Assembly: GCA_023435025.1 (NCBI GenBank)
Contig: JAEYSE010000124.1
Location: 1-37,016, forward strand
Direction of reading: 5' to 3'
Length of the DNA stretch: 37,016 nucleotides
From: Bacillota bacterium
Lineage (GTDB): Bacteria; Bacillota; Clostridia; Christensenellales; CAG-138
Below are positions 1 to 7,467 of this stretch, piece after piece. The position numbers were made by a program, and so were the translations under genes. Below the pieces are notes generated by a model, which searched no databases, was not told the origin of the DNA, and worked only from the letters and a program-made list of their open reading frames with translations. Position 1 is the first letter of the stretch; each line of letters opens with the position of its first letter.

Positions 1-45
1 AGTTACGCTTTCTTCTGCTGTTTCTTTCGTGGAAAGAAGAGAAGA

Positions 46-2055
46 TTATCGCACTTTCAAGCCGTCTTCCATATCCGCCATCGTGGTCAGCGCGGAAAGG
101 TTGACGTCATCCGCATCCGAAGCGCAGAGTATCATACCCCGGCTTTCAACGCCCGCCAGCGTAATGGGTTTGAGGTTGGCGACAAGCACCACCGTCTTGC
201 CGATAAGATCATCCGGCTGGTACCAGGTCTTGATGCCGGAAACCACCGTGCGTTCTTCTTCGCCCACTTTGAGGGTGAGTTTAAGAAGCTTCTTGCTGCG
301 CTTGATTTCCTCGCAGGCAAGAACCTTTGCAAGGCGCAGGTCCAGTTTCGCGAAATCCTCGTAGTCTATCTCGGGCAGCGGGCCTTCCTCCACGTGATTT
401 TCCGCGGGCGCGGGCATGGCTTTTTTCTCTTCCGGCTTTGCGTCCGCCGCGTTCTTAGCGGCGGCTGCAGCTTGGGCGGCCAGCGTTTCCGCTTCCAGCT
501 CCGCGAGCTCTTTTTTAACGTCGATGCGGGGGAAGAGCGCCTCGCCCTTCTGCACGCGGGTGCCGGGCTTTAATTCGCCGAACTTCTTCAGGCTGTCCAT
601 GAAGGTCAGCTCTTCGCCTACAATGCCCAACTGCTTGAACATCTCTTTGGGTGTTGCGGTCAGGAACGGCTGCACGAGCACCGCAATATAGCGGAGGCTT
701 TCCGCTAAGTTATAAAGCACCGTACCCAGACGCGCTTTTTGTGCTTCGTCCTTGGCGAGTATCCAGGGGGCGGTCACGTCTATGTATTTGTTGCTGGCCG
801 AAACGAGCTTCCAGATTTCCGCTAAAGCCTCGGGCAACTTCAGGTCCTTCATCTGTGCGTCCACTGCGGCGGGTAACGCCTCCGCAAGGGCTATTAGCGC
901 GTCGTCCTGCTCCGGAACGCGGGCTGTGGGCGCGGGGACGATTTCATCGAAGTATTTGCCGATCATGGCGACGGTACGGGACAATAGGTTCCCGAGATCA
1001 TTCGCAAGATCGCTGTTGATGCGGTTGATGAGCGCCTCGTTGGAGAACACGCCGTCCGAGCCGAAGGGCACCTCGCGCAGCAGGAAGTAGCGCAAAGCAT
1101 CTACGCCATATCTGTCGCACAGCTTGACGGGATCAACAACGTTGCCCTTACTTTTGCTCATCTTTCCGCCGTCGAGTACCAACCAGCCGTGGCCGAACAC
1201 CTGCTTGGGCAGCGGTTCGCCTAACGCCATCAGCATAATGGGCCATATGATGGTATGGAAACGCACGATCTCCTTGCCCACCAGGTGCACATCGCAGGGC
1301 CAGAATTTTTTGTAGAGGCTGTCGTCCTCCGAATAAAAGCCTAGCTTTGTAACGTAGTTGGAAAGAGCGTCCAGCCACACGTATACCACGTGCTTTTCAT
1401 CAAAATCCACTGGAATGCCCCACTTGAAGCTGGTGCGGCTTACGCACAGATCCTCCAGACCCGGCAGCAGGAAGTTCTGCAGCATCTCGTTTGTGCGCGA
1501 GGGCGGCTGTATGAACTCCGGATGTGTCCTGATGTGCTCAATAAGCCGGTCCGCATACTTGCTCATACGGAAGAAGTAGCTTTCCTCTTCCACCATTTCC
1601 ACAGGGCCACCGCAGTCCGGGCAGCGGCCTTCTTTTAACTGCCGCTCCAGCCAGAAGCTTTCGCATGGCGTACAGTAATGCCCGGTGTAGGCGGATTTGT
1701 AGATATCGCCCTGCTCGTACAGCTTTTTGAATATCTTCTGCACGCTTTTTTCGTGGTAGTCGTCCGTGGTACGGATAAATCCGTCGTTGGAGATATCAAG
1801 AAGCTTCCATAGCGCCTGAAAGGAAGCTACGATCTTATCCACATATTTCTTGGGCGTTACACCGTTCTGGGCAGCCTTCCGTTCAATCTTCTGGCCGTGC
1901 TCGTCCGAGCCTGTGAGAAAATATACGTCGTACCCCGTCTGGCGCTTGTAGCGGGCGATGGCGTCCGCCGCGACGGTGCTGTACGCGTGGCCGATATGAA
2001 GCTTATCGCTGGGGTAATAAATGGGGGTGGTGATATAAAATGTGGGCTTTTGCAT
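46..2055 (-). CDS. metG: Methionyl-tRNA synthetase with C-terminal tRNA-binding domain
   Basis: Charges tRNA-Met with methionine in the cytosol. The 669-residue protein has the class I signature HIGH at residues 20-23 and KMSKS near 298-302. Two CxxC pairs (CTPC and CPDC, about residues 127-148) form the zinc knuckle. After the anticodon-binding region there is an Ala/Lys/Glu-rich linker (about 525-560), then an EMAP/Trbp111-type OB-fold domain (about 570-669) that dimerises and binds tRNA, as in most bacterial MetG of this length. The ATG follows an AGGAGG site with normal spacing. It is the last gene of the minus-strand series that includes three signal peptidases, with a 113-nt gap upstream. 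That gap is too short for a T-box leader, and I see no T-box motif in it. Confidence 0.98.
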   Translation of the reverse strand: MQKPTFYITTPIYYPSDKLHIGHAYSTVAADAIARYKRQTGYDVYFLTGSDEHGQKIERKAAQNGVTPKKYVDKIVASFQALWKLLDISNDGFIRTTDDYHEKSVQKIFKKLYEQGDIYKSAYTGHYCTPCESFWLERQLKEGRCPDCGGPVEMVEEESYFFRMSKYADRLIEHIRTHPEFIQPPSRTNEMLQNFLLPGLEDLCVSRTSFKWGIPVDFDEKHVVYVWLDALSNYVTKLGFYSEDDSLYKKFWPCDVHLVGKEIVRFHTIIWPIMLMALGEPLPKQVFGHGWLVLDGGKMSKSKGNVVDPVKLCDRYGVDALRYFLLREVPFGSDGVFSNEALINRINSDLANDLGNLLSRTVAMIGKYFDEIVPAPTARVPEQDDALIALAEALPAAVDAQMKDLKLPEALAEIWKLVSASNKYIDVTAPWILAKDEAQKARLGTVLYNLAESLRYIAVLVQPFLTATPKEMFKQLGIVGEELTFMDSLKKFGELKPGTRVQKGEALFPRIDVKKELAELEAETLAAQAAAAAKNAADAKPEEKKAMPAPAENHVEEGPLPEIDYEDFAKLDLRLAKVLACEEIKRSKKLLKLTLKVGEEERTVVSGIKTWYQPDDLIGKTVVLVANLKPITLAGVESRGMILCASDADDVNLSALTTMADMEDGLKVR

Positions 2056-2168
2056 ACGTTCCTCCTGGTTAAGCCATAGGCATTGGCATAAAATTCCTGT
2101 TTAAAAATTCAGCTTTGTTTAGTATACCACGTTTTCGCGCATACCACCGCAGTTTTCATTTGTATAGC

Positions 2169-2723
2169 TTATGCAAACAGCGCGGCGCGATTCAGCGGAG
2201 AAACGCGGACGCGGACTTTACCGTCGAGCAGGTTGAGCGGTACGCAGCCCAATGCCGGATCGCGGCTATCGAGGCTCCCTGCACGGTCGTCCCCCAATAC
2301 GAAAACAGTCTCCTCCGGCACAACGGCCGCCTCAAACCCCTTCGCGGCGGAAGGGGAATAGGAAGATTCGTCGAGCATCCGCCCGTCGATATAGACTGTG
2401 CCGTTTACGATCTCCACCGTTTCACCCGGCAGGGCGATGACGCGCTTGATCAATTCCTCCCCGGTAGACGGGTTTTCAAATATCACAAGGTCGCCGCGCC
2501 GCGGCGAGCGCAAAAACAACGTCAGACGGTCAATCAGCAGGACTTCCCCCTGCTGCAGCGTGGGGGCCATGGAACTGCCGCTGACCCGCACCGGAAACAG
2601 CACAAGCACGAACACAACCACAAGCGCCGCGGCAACCTCAAGAAGCACAAAAAGCCACGCAAAAAAGCTGTGACGGGCGTATTCCGCTTTTTTGTGCACG
2701 GCGCGGCTTAGTTGCATAAGCAT
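2169..2723 (-). CDS. lepB: Type I signal peptidase (first of three adjacent copies)
   Basis: Membrane-anchored serine protease that removes signal peptides from exported proteins. The 184-residue protein has one N-terminal membrane segment (about 20-43). The SGSSMAPT box gives the nucleophile Ser51, and the general base is Lys93 in the IKRVIALPGE box. A third conserved box, VFVLGDDRAGSLDSR, lies towards the C-terminus; it reads GDDRAG where the family usually has GDNR(x)xSxDSR. It is shorter and more divergent than the two copies upstream and lacks their shared N-terminal extension, so it is probably an older paralogue. It lies about 110 nt downstream of the next copy and 113 nt upstream of metG. 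Confidence 0.95.
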   Translation of the reverse strand: MLMQLSRAVHKKAEYARHSFFAWLFVLLEVAAALVVVFVLVLFPVRVSGSSMAPTLQQGEVLLIDRLTLFLRSPRRGDLVIFENPSTGEELIKRVIALPGETVEIVNGTVYIDGRMLDESSYSPSAAKGFEAAVVPEETVFVLGDDRAGSLDSRDPALGCVPLNLLDGKVRVRVSPLNRAALFA

Positions 2724-2831
2724 GCTCCTTTTTTAGCTATTGCGGCGAAATTTGCCGTAAGAAACCGGGGATCCGCTACGATTATGGTAAACCATATGAC
2801 CATAAGCGTGTTTACCTTGACGCAAAAGGGA

Positions 2832-3443
2832 TCATGAATGCGTTAAATGGCGAACCGTGCGGGCGGCGTCCGGAGGCCAGAACACAAGGACGGCACGGCC
2901 AAGTATCTTTTCATGCGGGATGCACCCAACGCTTGGCTCCCTGCTGTCTGTGCTGTGGTTGCGGTTATCGCCCATAACGAACACCGAACCCTCCGGCACA
3001 ATCAACTCCTCCATGTCCCCATATATGATATCGTACCAGTACGCGCGCTCGTCAAGCTGCCCGCCGTCAATATACACGGCTCCGTTTTTTATGGCAACGC
3101 GTTCCCCCGGCAGACCCACAACGCGCTTAACGCGGCTGATGACATGCCCTGGATAAAAGCAGACGACGATATCCCCCCGCGCTGGTTCCTGCGCGTAGTA
3201 CGTCAGCTTTTCCACCACGATGCGCTCCCCGTCATGAAGGGTGGGGTACATGGAATCCCCCTCTATCCGTACGGGCTCGCCTACAAACATGCGCACAGAG
3301 AGCGCAACGAGCACGACGATAAGAAGGTATATCACAAAGTCCGCATTCGTGGCGCGGCGGTAGTGCTTGTCCTTTGCGTGCAGTTCCTCGGCTGCTCGGC
3401 GCAAAGCCCTGCGCGTACGCGCGTTCACATGCTGCGGACTCAT
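2832..3443 (-). CDS. lepB: Type I signal peptidase (second of three adjacent copies)
   Basis: Signal peptidase I of 203 residues with a single membrane segment (about 36-54). Catalytic Ser64 lies in GDSMYPT and Lys106 in VKRVVGLPGE, followed by the MGDNRNHSTDSR box. The cytoplasmic N-terminus (AAEELHxxDxxYRRAxNxDF pattern, about residues 17-36) is shared with the copy immediately upstream, which points to a tandem duplication. The ATG follows an AAAAGGAGA ribosome binding site. Only 24 nt separate it from the upstream copy, so the two are probably co-transcribed. Confidence 0.96.
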   Translation of the reverse strand: MSPQHVNARTRRALRRAAEELHAKDKHYRRATNADFVIYLLIVVLVALSVRMFVGEPVRIEGDSMYPTLHDGERIVVEKLTYYAQEPARGDIVVCFYPGHVISRVKRVVGLPGERVAIKNGAVYIDGGQLDERAYWYDIIYGDMEELIVPEGSVFVMGDNRNHSTDSREPSVGCIPHEKILGRAVLVFWPPDAARTVRHLTHS

Positions 3444-3467
3444 GGAAAGTCTCCTTTTAATACGCCG

Positions 3468-4076
3468 TTAATAATCGCCGTGCGTGATAACGCGGAACGA
3501 ATCGAACGGCCACATTACCAGCCTGACCTTACCCAATACTTTTTCATACGGGATGGGGCCGACTTCCCGCATGCGGCTGTCCCCACTGATGTTGCGGTTG
3601 TCCCCCATGACGAATATGGTGTTCTCCGGAACGGTGAGTTCCGCCATGTTGCCTTCGATATAATCGTTCCAATACTCGCTCTCGTCAAGTTCTTCGCCGT
3701 TGATAAACACCTTGCCGTCATATATGGAGATACGCTCTCCGGGAAGAGCGATGACTCGCTTGACGCAGCTTACCGTAAAGCCGGGATAGAATACGATCAC
3801 AATATCCCCGCGTTCGGGCGGATTAAAGTAGTAGGAAACCTTTTCGGCAAGCATATATTCGGTATCATGCAGCGCAGGCAGCATGGACGGCCCATCCACC
3901 CGGACAGGTTCCCCGATAAACGCGCGTAGGGAGAGTGCTATGAGCACAACCGTTAGCACGTACACCAAAAAATCCAGGTTAACGGCACGCCGGTACTCTC
4001 GGTCCGCGCTGTGCAGTTCCTCCGCCGCAGCCTGCAGCGCCCTAAAATCACGGCGGTTCATTGCCGGTGCGTTCAT
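3468..4076 (-). CDS. lepB: Type I signal peptidase (third of three adjacent copies)
   Basis: Signal peptidase I of 202 residues, with a membrane segment at about 35-53, Ser64 in GPSMLPA, Lys106 in VKRVIALPGE, and the box MGDNRNISGDSR. Residue numbering of the catalytic pair is the same as in the downstream neighbour, which supports recent duplication. The catalytic box reads SMLPA where SMxPT is usual, a small deviation close to the active site. The start overlaps the stop of the upstream DUF951 gene by 4 nt, which suggests translational coupling. An AAAGGA site precedes the ATG. Confidence 0.96.
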   Translation of the reverse strand: MNAPAMNRRDFRALQAAAEELHSADREYRRAVNLDFLVYVLTVVLIALSLRAFIGEPVRVDGPSMLPALHDTEYMLAEKVSYYFNPPERGDIVIVFYPGFTVSCVKRVIALPGERISIYDGKVFINGEELDESEYWNDYIEGNMAELTVPENTIFVMGDNRNISGDSRMREVGPIPYEKVLGKVRLVMWPFDSFRVITHGDY

Positions 4077-4270
4077 TCCTGTTGTCCTTTCGGGAGCAAT
4101 TTTTTACCCCGCTTCATAAAATCAACGCGGTCCATCATTACGATACGGCCACATTGGTTGCACTTGATCTTTATATCCGCGCCCACGCGTATGATGGTCC
4201 ATTCGTTGCTGCCGCAGGCGTGGGGCTTTTTCATCTGTACGCGGTCGAGTAGCTCAAACTGTTCGATCAT
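4073..4270 (-). CDS. DUF951 family small protein
   Basis: A 65-residue basic protein matching the DUF951 pattern of Bacillota: an N-terminal VQMKKPHACGSNEW segment and a central CNQCGRIVMMDRVDF segment, with Cys residues (one in HACG, two in CNQC) that could bind metal. The family is of unknown function. In many Bacillota it sits beside MscS-type channel genes, and here it lies 12 nt downstream of one, which supports the call. The ATG follows a GGAGGA site, and its 3' end overlaps the next signal peptidase start by 4 nt. Confidence 0.9.
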   Translation of the reverse strand: MIEQFELLDRVQMKKPHACGSNEWTIIRVGADIKIKCNQCGRIVMMDRVDFMKRGKKLLPKGQQE

Positions 4271-4282
4271 GGCTTCCTCCGC

Positions 4283-5137
4283 CTAAGCATGCACCGATCT
4301 TACGCCTGTCTCGCCTTTGACCACCAGCCGCCGGTAGGCGAGCGGGATGTCTTCCTTTTCAAACCGTTCCTTGATGCTGCGGTTAAGCGCACGTTCCGCC
4401 GCCCACTGCATCATGGGCTTGACGCGCAGTACCATGCGCATGGTGACTCCTTCGCCGCCGATTGCCGTAACGCCTAAGACTTGCGGGGCGTCCAGCGCGA
4501 CTTCGCTTTGTTTCGCGTAGGCTTCGGCCTCTTCGCGCATGCAGCGTTCTGCGCGGGCGATATCCGCCTCCCGGTCGATCTCCACATCCACCATGGCCAG
4601 GTAATCCGCCCGGGAGAAGTTGGTCAAAACTCCGATGCTGCCGTTGGGTATCACGTTAATTTCCCCCCGAAAACCGCGTACCACGGTGGTCCGGAGAGTA
4701 ATTTCCTCCACGGTACCGGTGATGTCCGCAGCGGTGACATAATCCCCAACGGCCATCTGATCCTCAAAAATCAAAAAAAGGCCCGCAACGACATCCTTGA
4801 TGAAGCTTTGCGCGCCGATGCCGAGTGCGATACCGCCGACCCCTGCCGCCGCAAGCAACGAACTCATGGCGGAAGTCAGCCCAAGCTGGCCGATGGTAGC
4901 CGCGATGGCAAGAAAGAATATAATGTACCGGCTCAGACTTTTGGTGATGGTGGCCGCGGTTTCCGCCTTGCGTTGGCGTTCCGGGGCAAGCTTCGATATC
5001 CGCTTGCGCTGTGAAGCCGTAATGACCCTGGCGGCGGCCCGCGACAGTATGGTCGCCACGACCCATATCAGCAATACGCCAACGAGATCCAGAGCGTAAG
5101 TCACCCAGTTGGCTTGTATCTTATCAAGAAGTTCCAT
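4283..5137 (-). CDS. Small-conductance mechanosensitive channel (MscS family)
   Basis: Inner-membrane channel that opens under membrane tension and releases solutes on osmotic downshock. The 284-residue protein has membrane segments at about 14-37 and 70-92, then the Gly/Ala-rich pore helix typical of MscS (AAAGVGGIALGIGAQSFIKD, about 95-115). The beta domain follows (GDYVTAADITGTVEEI... and VIPNGSIGVLTNFSR), then an alpha/beta cytosolic domain. The length fits the short three-helix MscS class. The ATG has a GAGGAGG site. DUF951 follows immediately. Confidence 0.95.
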   Translation of the reverse strand: MELLDKIQANWVTYALDLVGVLLIWVVATILSRAAARVITASQRKRISKLAPERQRKAETAATITKSLSRYIIFFLAIAATIGQLGLTSAMSSLLAAAGVGGIALGIGAQSFIKDVVAGLFLIFEDQMAVGDYVTAADITGTVEEITLRTTVVRGFRGEINVIPNGSIGVLTNFSRADYLAMVDVEIDREADIARAERCMREEAEAYAKQSEVALDAPQVLGVTAIGGEGVTMRMVLRVKPMMQWAAERALNRSIKERFEKEDIPLAYRRLVVKGETGVRSVHA

Positions 5138-5206
5138 ACCGTCCTCCTCTTGGCGCAGAGCTTACTGCCAATGCGCTTAGGAAGGAGTATGCCCTGGCTG
5201 ACGTTT

Positions 5207-6106
5207 TTATAAATCCACAGGCGCAGGGATGTATTCCAATATGGCATCCACAAAGCGCTGCGCCTTTTCTTCGTGCAGCAGGTGCCCCGCGTTGCGGACC
5301 ACTGAGAATTGCGCGTTTGACAATACGGCGTGGTACAGTTCGCTGCTGTTGGGGTTGTGCCATTTGTCTTCTCCGCCCCAGAGGATTAAGACAGGCGCCT
5401 GTACATTCCGAAGCATTTTTTCCACTTCCTGCTCGTCGAAGTTGAGCACGCAAAGCTGGATTGCCTTTCTGGAGTAAGAGTCGGCAACTGTAACATAGTA
5501 GGAATCAAGCATTTCATCGTTAAGGTTCGTCAGGTCAAAGAAGCACTCTGAAAGCAGCTTTTCCACCGTTTTGCGGTTATAAAGCCTGCACGCGAGGCCG
5601 CCAAACAGCGGGTTTTGCAGCATACGCACCGCAAGAGGCATTTCCGGCGTAATGCCGCCTGGCGAAAGTAAAACCACCTTGCCCACACGCTCCGGGTTTT
5701 TTGCAACGAAATCCAGAACGTACATGGCCCCCATGGAGAAGCCGACGATATGCGCGCTTTCAATGCCTTTTGCGTCCATAAACATCCGAAGCGCGTCGGA
5801 TTGCTCGGCAATGGTATAATCAAATTGCACAGGACGGCCAGAATAGCCGTGGCCTAAAAGATCGATGGCGATGACCCGGTAATGCTCGGAAAGGGTGTTA
5901 AACGCATTACGCCAGGTATACAGGCTTTGCCCCACGGTGTGCAAAAGCAGCAGCGGCTCTCCGACGCCTGCCTCCAGGTAATGGATCTTTGTTTCTTCCG
6001 GCGTTGCCGTGCCGCTTTTATCCGGAAAGCCCGGCAGCACAATGGATACGTAGTCCCCGGCATGTTCGGAATTGATAAACTTCTTCATCTGCAAAGCCAA
6101 AGCCAC
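5207..6106 (-). CDS. Alpha/beta-fold hydrolase
   Basis: A 299-residue hydrolase of the alpha/beta fold. The nucleophile elbow GFSMG places the catalytic Ser at residue 124. An Asp in GGEDKW and a His in NAGHLLHEE near the C-terminus complete the triad, and the HTVGQS segment (56-61) lies where the oxyanion-hole loop is expected. There is no signal peptide, so it should be cytosolic. The substrate cannot be read from the sequence; similar proteins include esterases, haloperoxidase-like and C-C bond hydrolases. The start is GTG, chosen because GGGAGG lies 8 nt upstream. A 69-nt gap separates it from the MscS gene downstream. Confidence 0.92.
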   Translation of the reverse strand: MALALQMKKFINSEHAGDYVSIVLPGFPDKSGTATPEETKIHYLEAGVGEPLLLLHTVGQSLYTWRNAFNTLSEHYRVIAIDLLGHGYSGRPVQFDYTIAEQSDALRMFMDAKGIESAHIVGFSMGAMYVLDFVAKNPERVGKVVLLSPGGITPEMPLAVRMLQNPLFGGLACRLYNRKTVEKLLSECFFDLTNLNDEMLDSYYVTVADSYSRKAIQLCVLNFDEQEVEKMLRNVQAPVLILWGGEDKWHNPNSSELYHAVLSNAQFSVVRNAGHLLHEEKAQRFVDAILEYIPAPVDL

Positions 6107-6611
6107 GGCTGAATCCTCCCGGCGCGCGCCCTAATAGTATGAACTGGCACACGCTTCGCTATTATATCGTATAACTACTACATTCTACAACGTTTGTCGT
6201 ATCATTGCAACACAAGAGGGCCGGTGGGAACTGTGAACGTACCATGAATATTGTGGTTTCACCATTTGCCAGACGTAGGTAAATGGGATACAATACTTCT
6301 GACGCGGGGACGAAACGAAGCCTCTCTGAGGGCCGGTTCTTAAAGTGCTTTTTATGCAGAGCAAGCGAGGACCAAGCCAATGAGGCTCCCGGTGAGTTAC
6401 CCCTCGTGTACCAGGCCTTGCAGGCCGTTGCAACGAAGTCCCGCGACTGATAGGGAGCGGGATGCCATTGCGAGGGAAGCAGAAGCCCTGAACGGGAGTT
6501 TTTAGAGGGGGTGCGTGAAAGCGCACTCTTACCTATAGGAAATTTGCCGATAAAGTCTGCAGGATTTTGCCGGTATCGTGTAACGCATGAAACAGATGGC
6601 GGGAGAGTACA
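6107..6611. other. Non-coding, hairpin-rich intergenic region (possible RNA or repeat)
   Basis: 505 nt without a convincing gene, between divergently read genes. The core, about 6290-6540, holds several short inverted repeats: GAGG...GGTGAGTTACC...CCTC (about 6383-6410), GGCCTTGCAGGCC (about 6415-6427), TCCCGC/GCGGGA (about 6440-6463), and GTGCG/CGCAC with a UGAAAG loop (about 6512-6527). Open frames on the minus strand here have no ribosome binding site and look like no protein family. It could be a structured RNA, a dispersed intergenic repeat or a mobile-element remnant; I could not match it to a known class. Confidence 0.4.
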
Positions 6612-7454
6612 ATGCAAAAGCGGCGTAACAGGCGGCGTGTCCGCTATATGGCCGGATTGATGCAAAACAGACTGAGCCTTCTCCTTGTGGCGGCGCCCGT
6701 CGTCGTCGTGGCGTTGTTGCTTATTTTGCTGCGCCCCACAAGCCAACTTTTGAATACTCCGGAACTTTTGCGCGCCCAGCGTCTGGGCGTGCTCCGCGTA
6801 GGCGTGCGCACGGATGTACCCGGCTTTTCACAGAACGAAGAAGGGCTGGAAGTTGCCATTGCGCAGGAGGTGGCAAGGCGCATTTTCCCGGAACTGCCGC
6901 CCGAAGTTGCGCTGGAATTAACGCCCGTCACCGCGTATACGGCGCTGCCCAAGCTGGTGAGCGGCGAAATCGATCTGGCTTTTGCCCAGATCTGGAACAC
7001 GGACAGTACCCAGTACGCCTATTCCTCCCCCTATTATGTGGATAGCGTAAGGCTCGTCTGCCGCAAGGGAGATGAACGGGCATCATTGTCCGGGGGGCTA
7101 CTTGGCATGATAGAAGGAAGCGCCGCCGAAAGGACGTGGAAGGCGTTTTCGGAAAACCGGGACAATTCCCTGCAGGGAGTGTACTACGCCTCCTACCCGG
7201 ACCTTGTAAACGCGCTCAAGACTGGCAAAATTGCTTTTATCGCGGCCTGCGGCGCGCAGTTACCCAGACTTTTAGAGGAAGGGCTTTCCCTGCACGAGAC
7301 GCAGATCGGTCCCGTTGGGTATGTTGCGGTCTCTTATGCGGACAGTTCTGCGTTTGCAATGATGGCGGATGAAGTGATACAGAGCATGAAAGAAGACGGT
7401 ACGCTGCAGGCTCTGATTGCGCAGTATGGGCTCAACACATACCAGCATCAATAA
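6612..7454 (+). CDS. Membrane-anchored family 3 solute-binding protein
   Basis: A 280-residue protein resembling bacterial extracellular solute-binding family 3 (amino-acid-binding type). The basic N-terminus is followed by one long hydrophobic segment (about 21-42), probably an uncleaved anchor since no lipobox Cys is visible. The fold then begins with LRVGVRTDVPGF, continues with EVAIAQEVARRIF and LVSGEIDLAFA, and ends with a DEVIQSMKEDGTLQALIAQYG helix; all are typical positions in this family. It should sit on the outer face of the membrane and bind a small ligand. No ABC permease or ATPase is adjacent, so it may be an orphan receptor. The ATG follows GGGAGAG at 5-nt spacing. Confidence 0.85.
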   Translation: MQKRRNRRRVRYMAGLMQNRLSLLLVAAPVVVVALLLILLRPTSQLLNTPELLRAQRLGVLRVGVRTDVPGFSQNEEGLEVAIAQEVARRIFPELPPEVALELTPVTAYTALPKLVSGEIDLAFAQIWNTDSTQYAYSSPYYVDSVRLVCRKGDERASLSGGLLGMIEGSAAERTWKAFSENRDNSLQGVYYASYPDLVNALKTGKIAFIAACGAQLPRLLEEGLSLHETQIGPVGYVAVSYADSSAFAMMADEVIQSMKEDGTLQALIAQYGLNTYQHQ

Positions 7455-7467
7455 GGGAGGGGTTTGT

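Noticed and set aside
2056..2168. T-box leader before metG
   Set aside because: The gap is only 113 nt and lacks the T-box motif and a terminator.
2847..3929. Long plus-strand frame opposite the signal peptidases
   Set aside because: It is the shadow of two genes with clear catalytic motifs; its translation is His/Arg-rich and unlike any family.
6380..6520. Cobalamin riboswitch-like words (GGTGAGTTACC, CCCGCGACTG, GCCATTGCGAGGGAAGC)
   Set aside because: Single words resemble the consensus, but the B12 box and the order and spacing of helices do not fit, and no cobalamin gene follows.
6162..6746. Open frame of 194 codons on the minus strand
   Set aside because: No ribosome binding site, no family pattern, low-complexity Pro/Arg composition, and it overlaps the start of a well-supported plus-strand gene.
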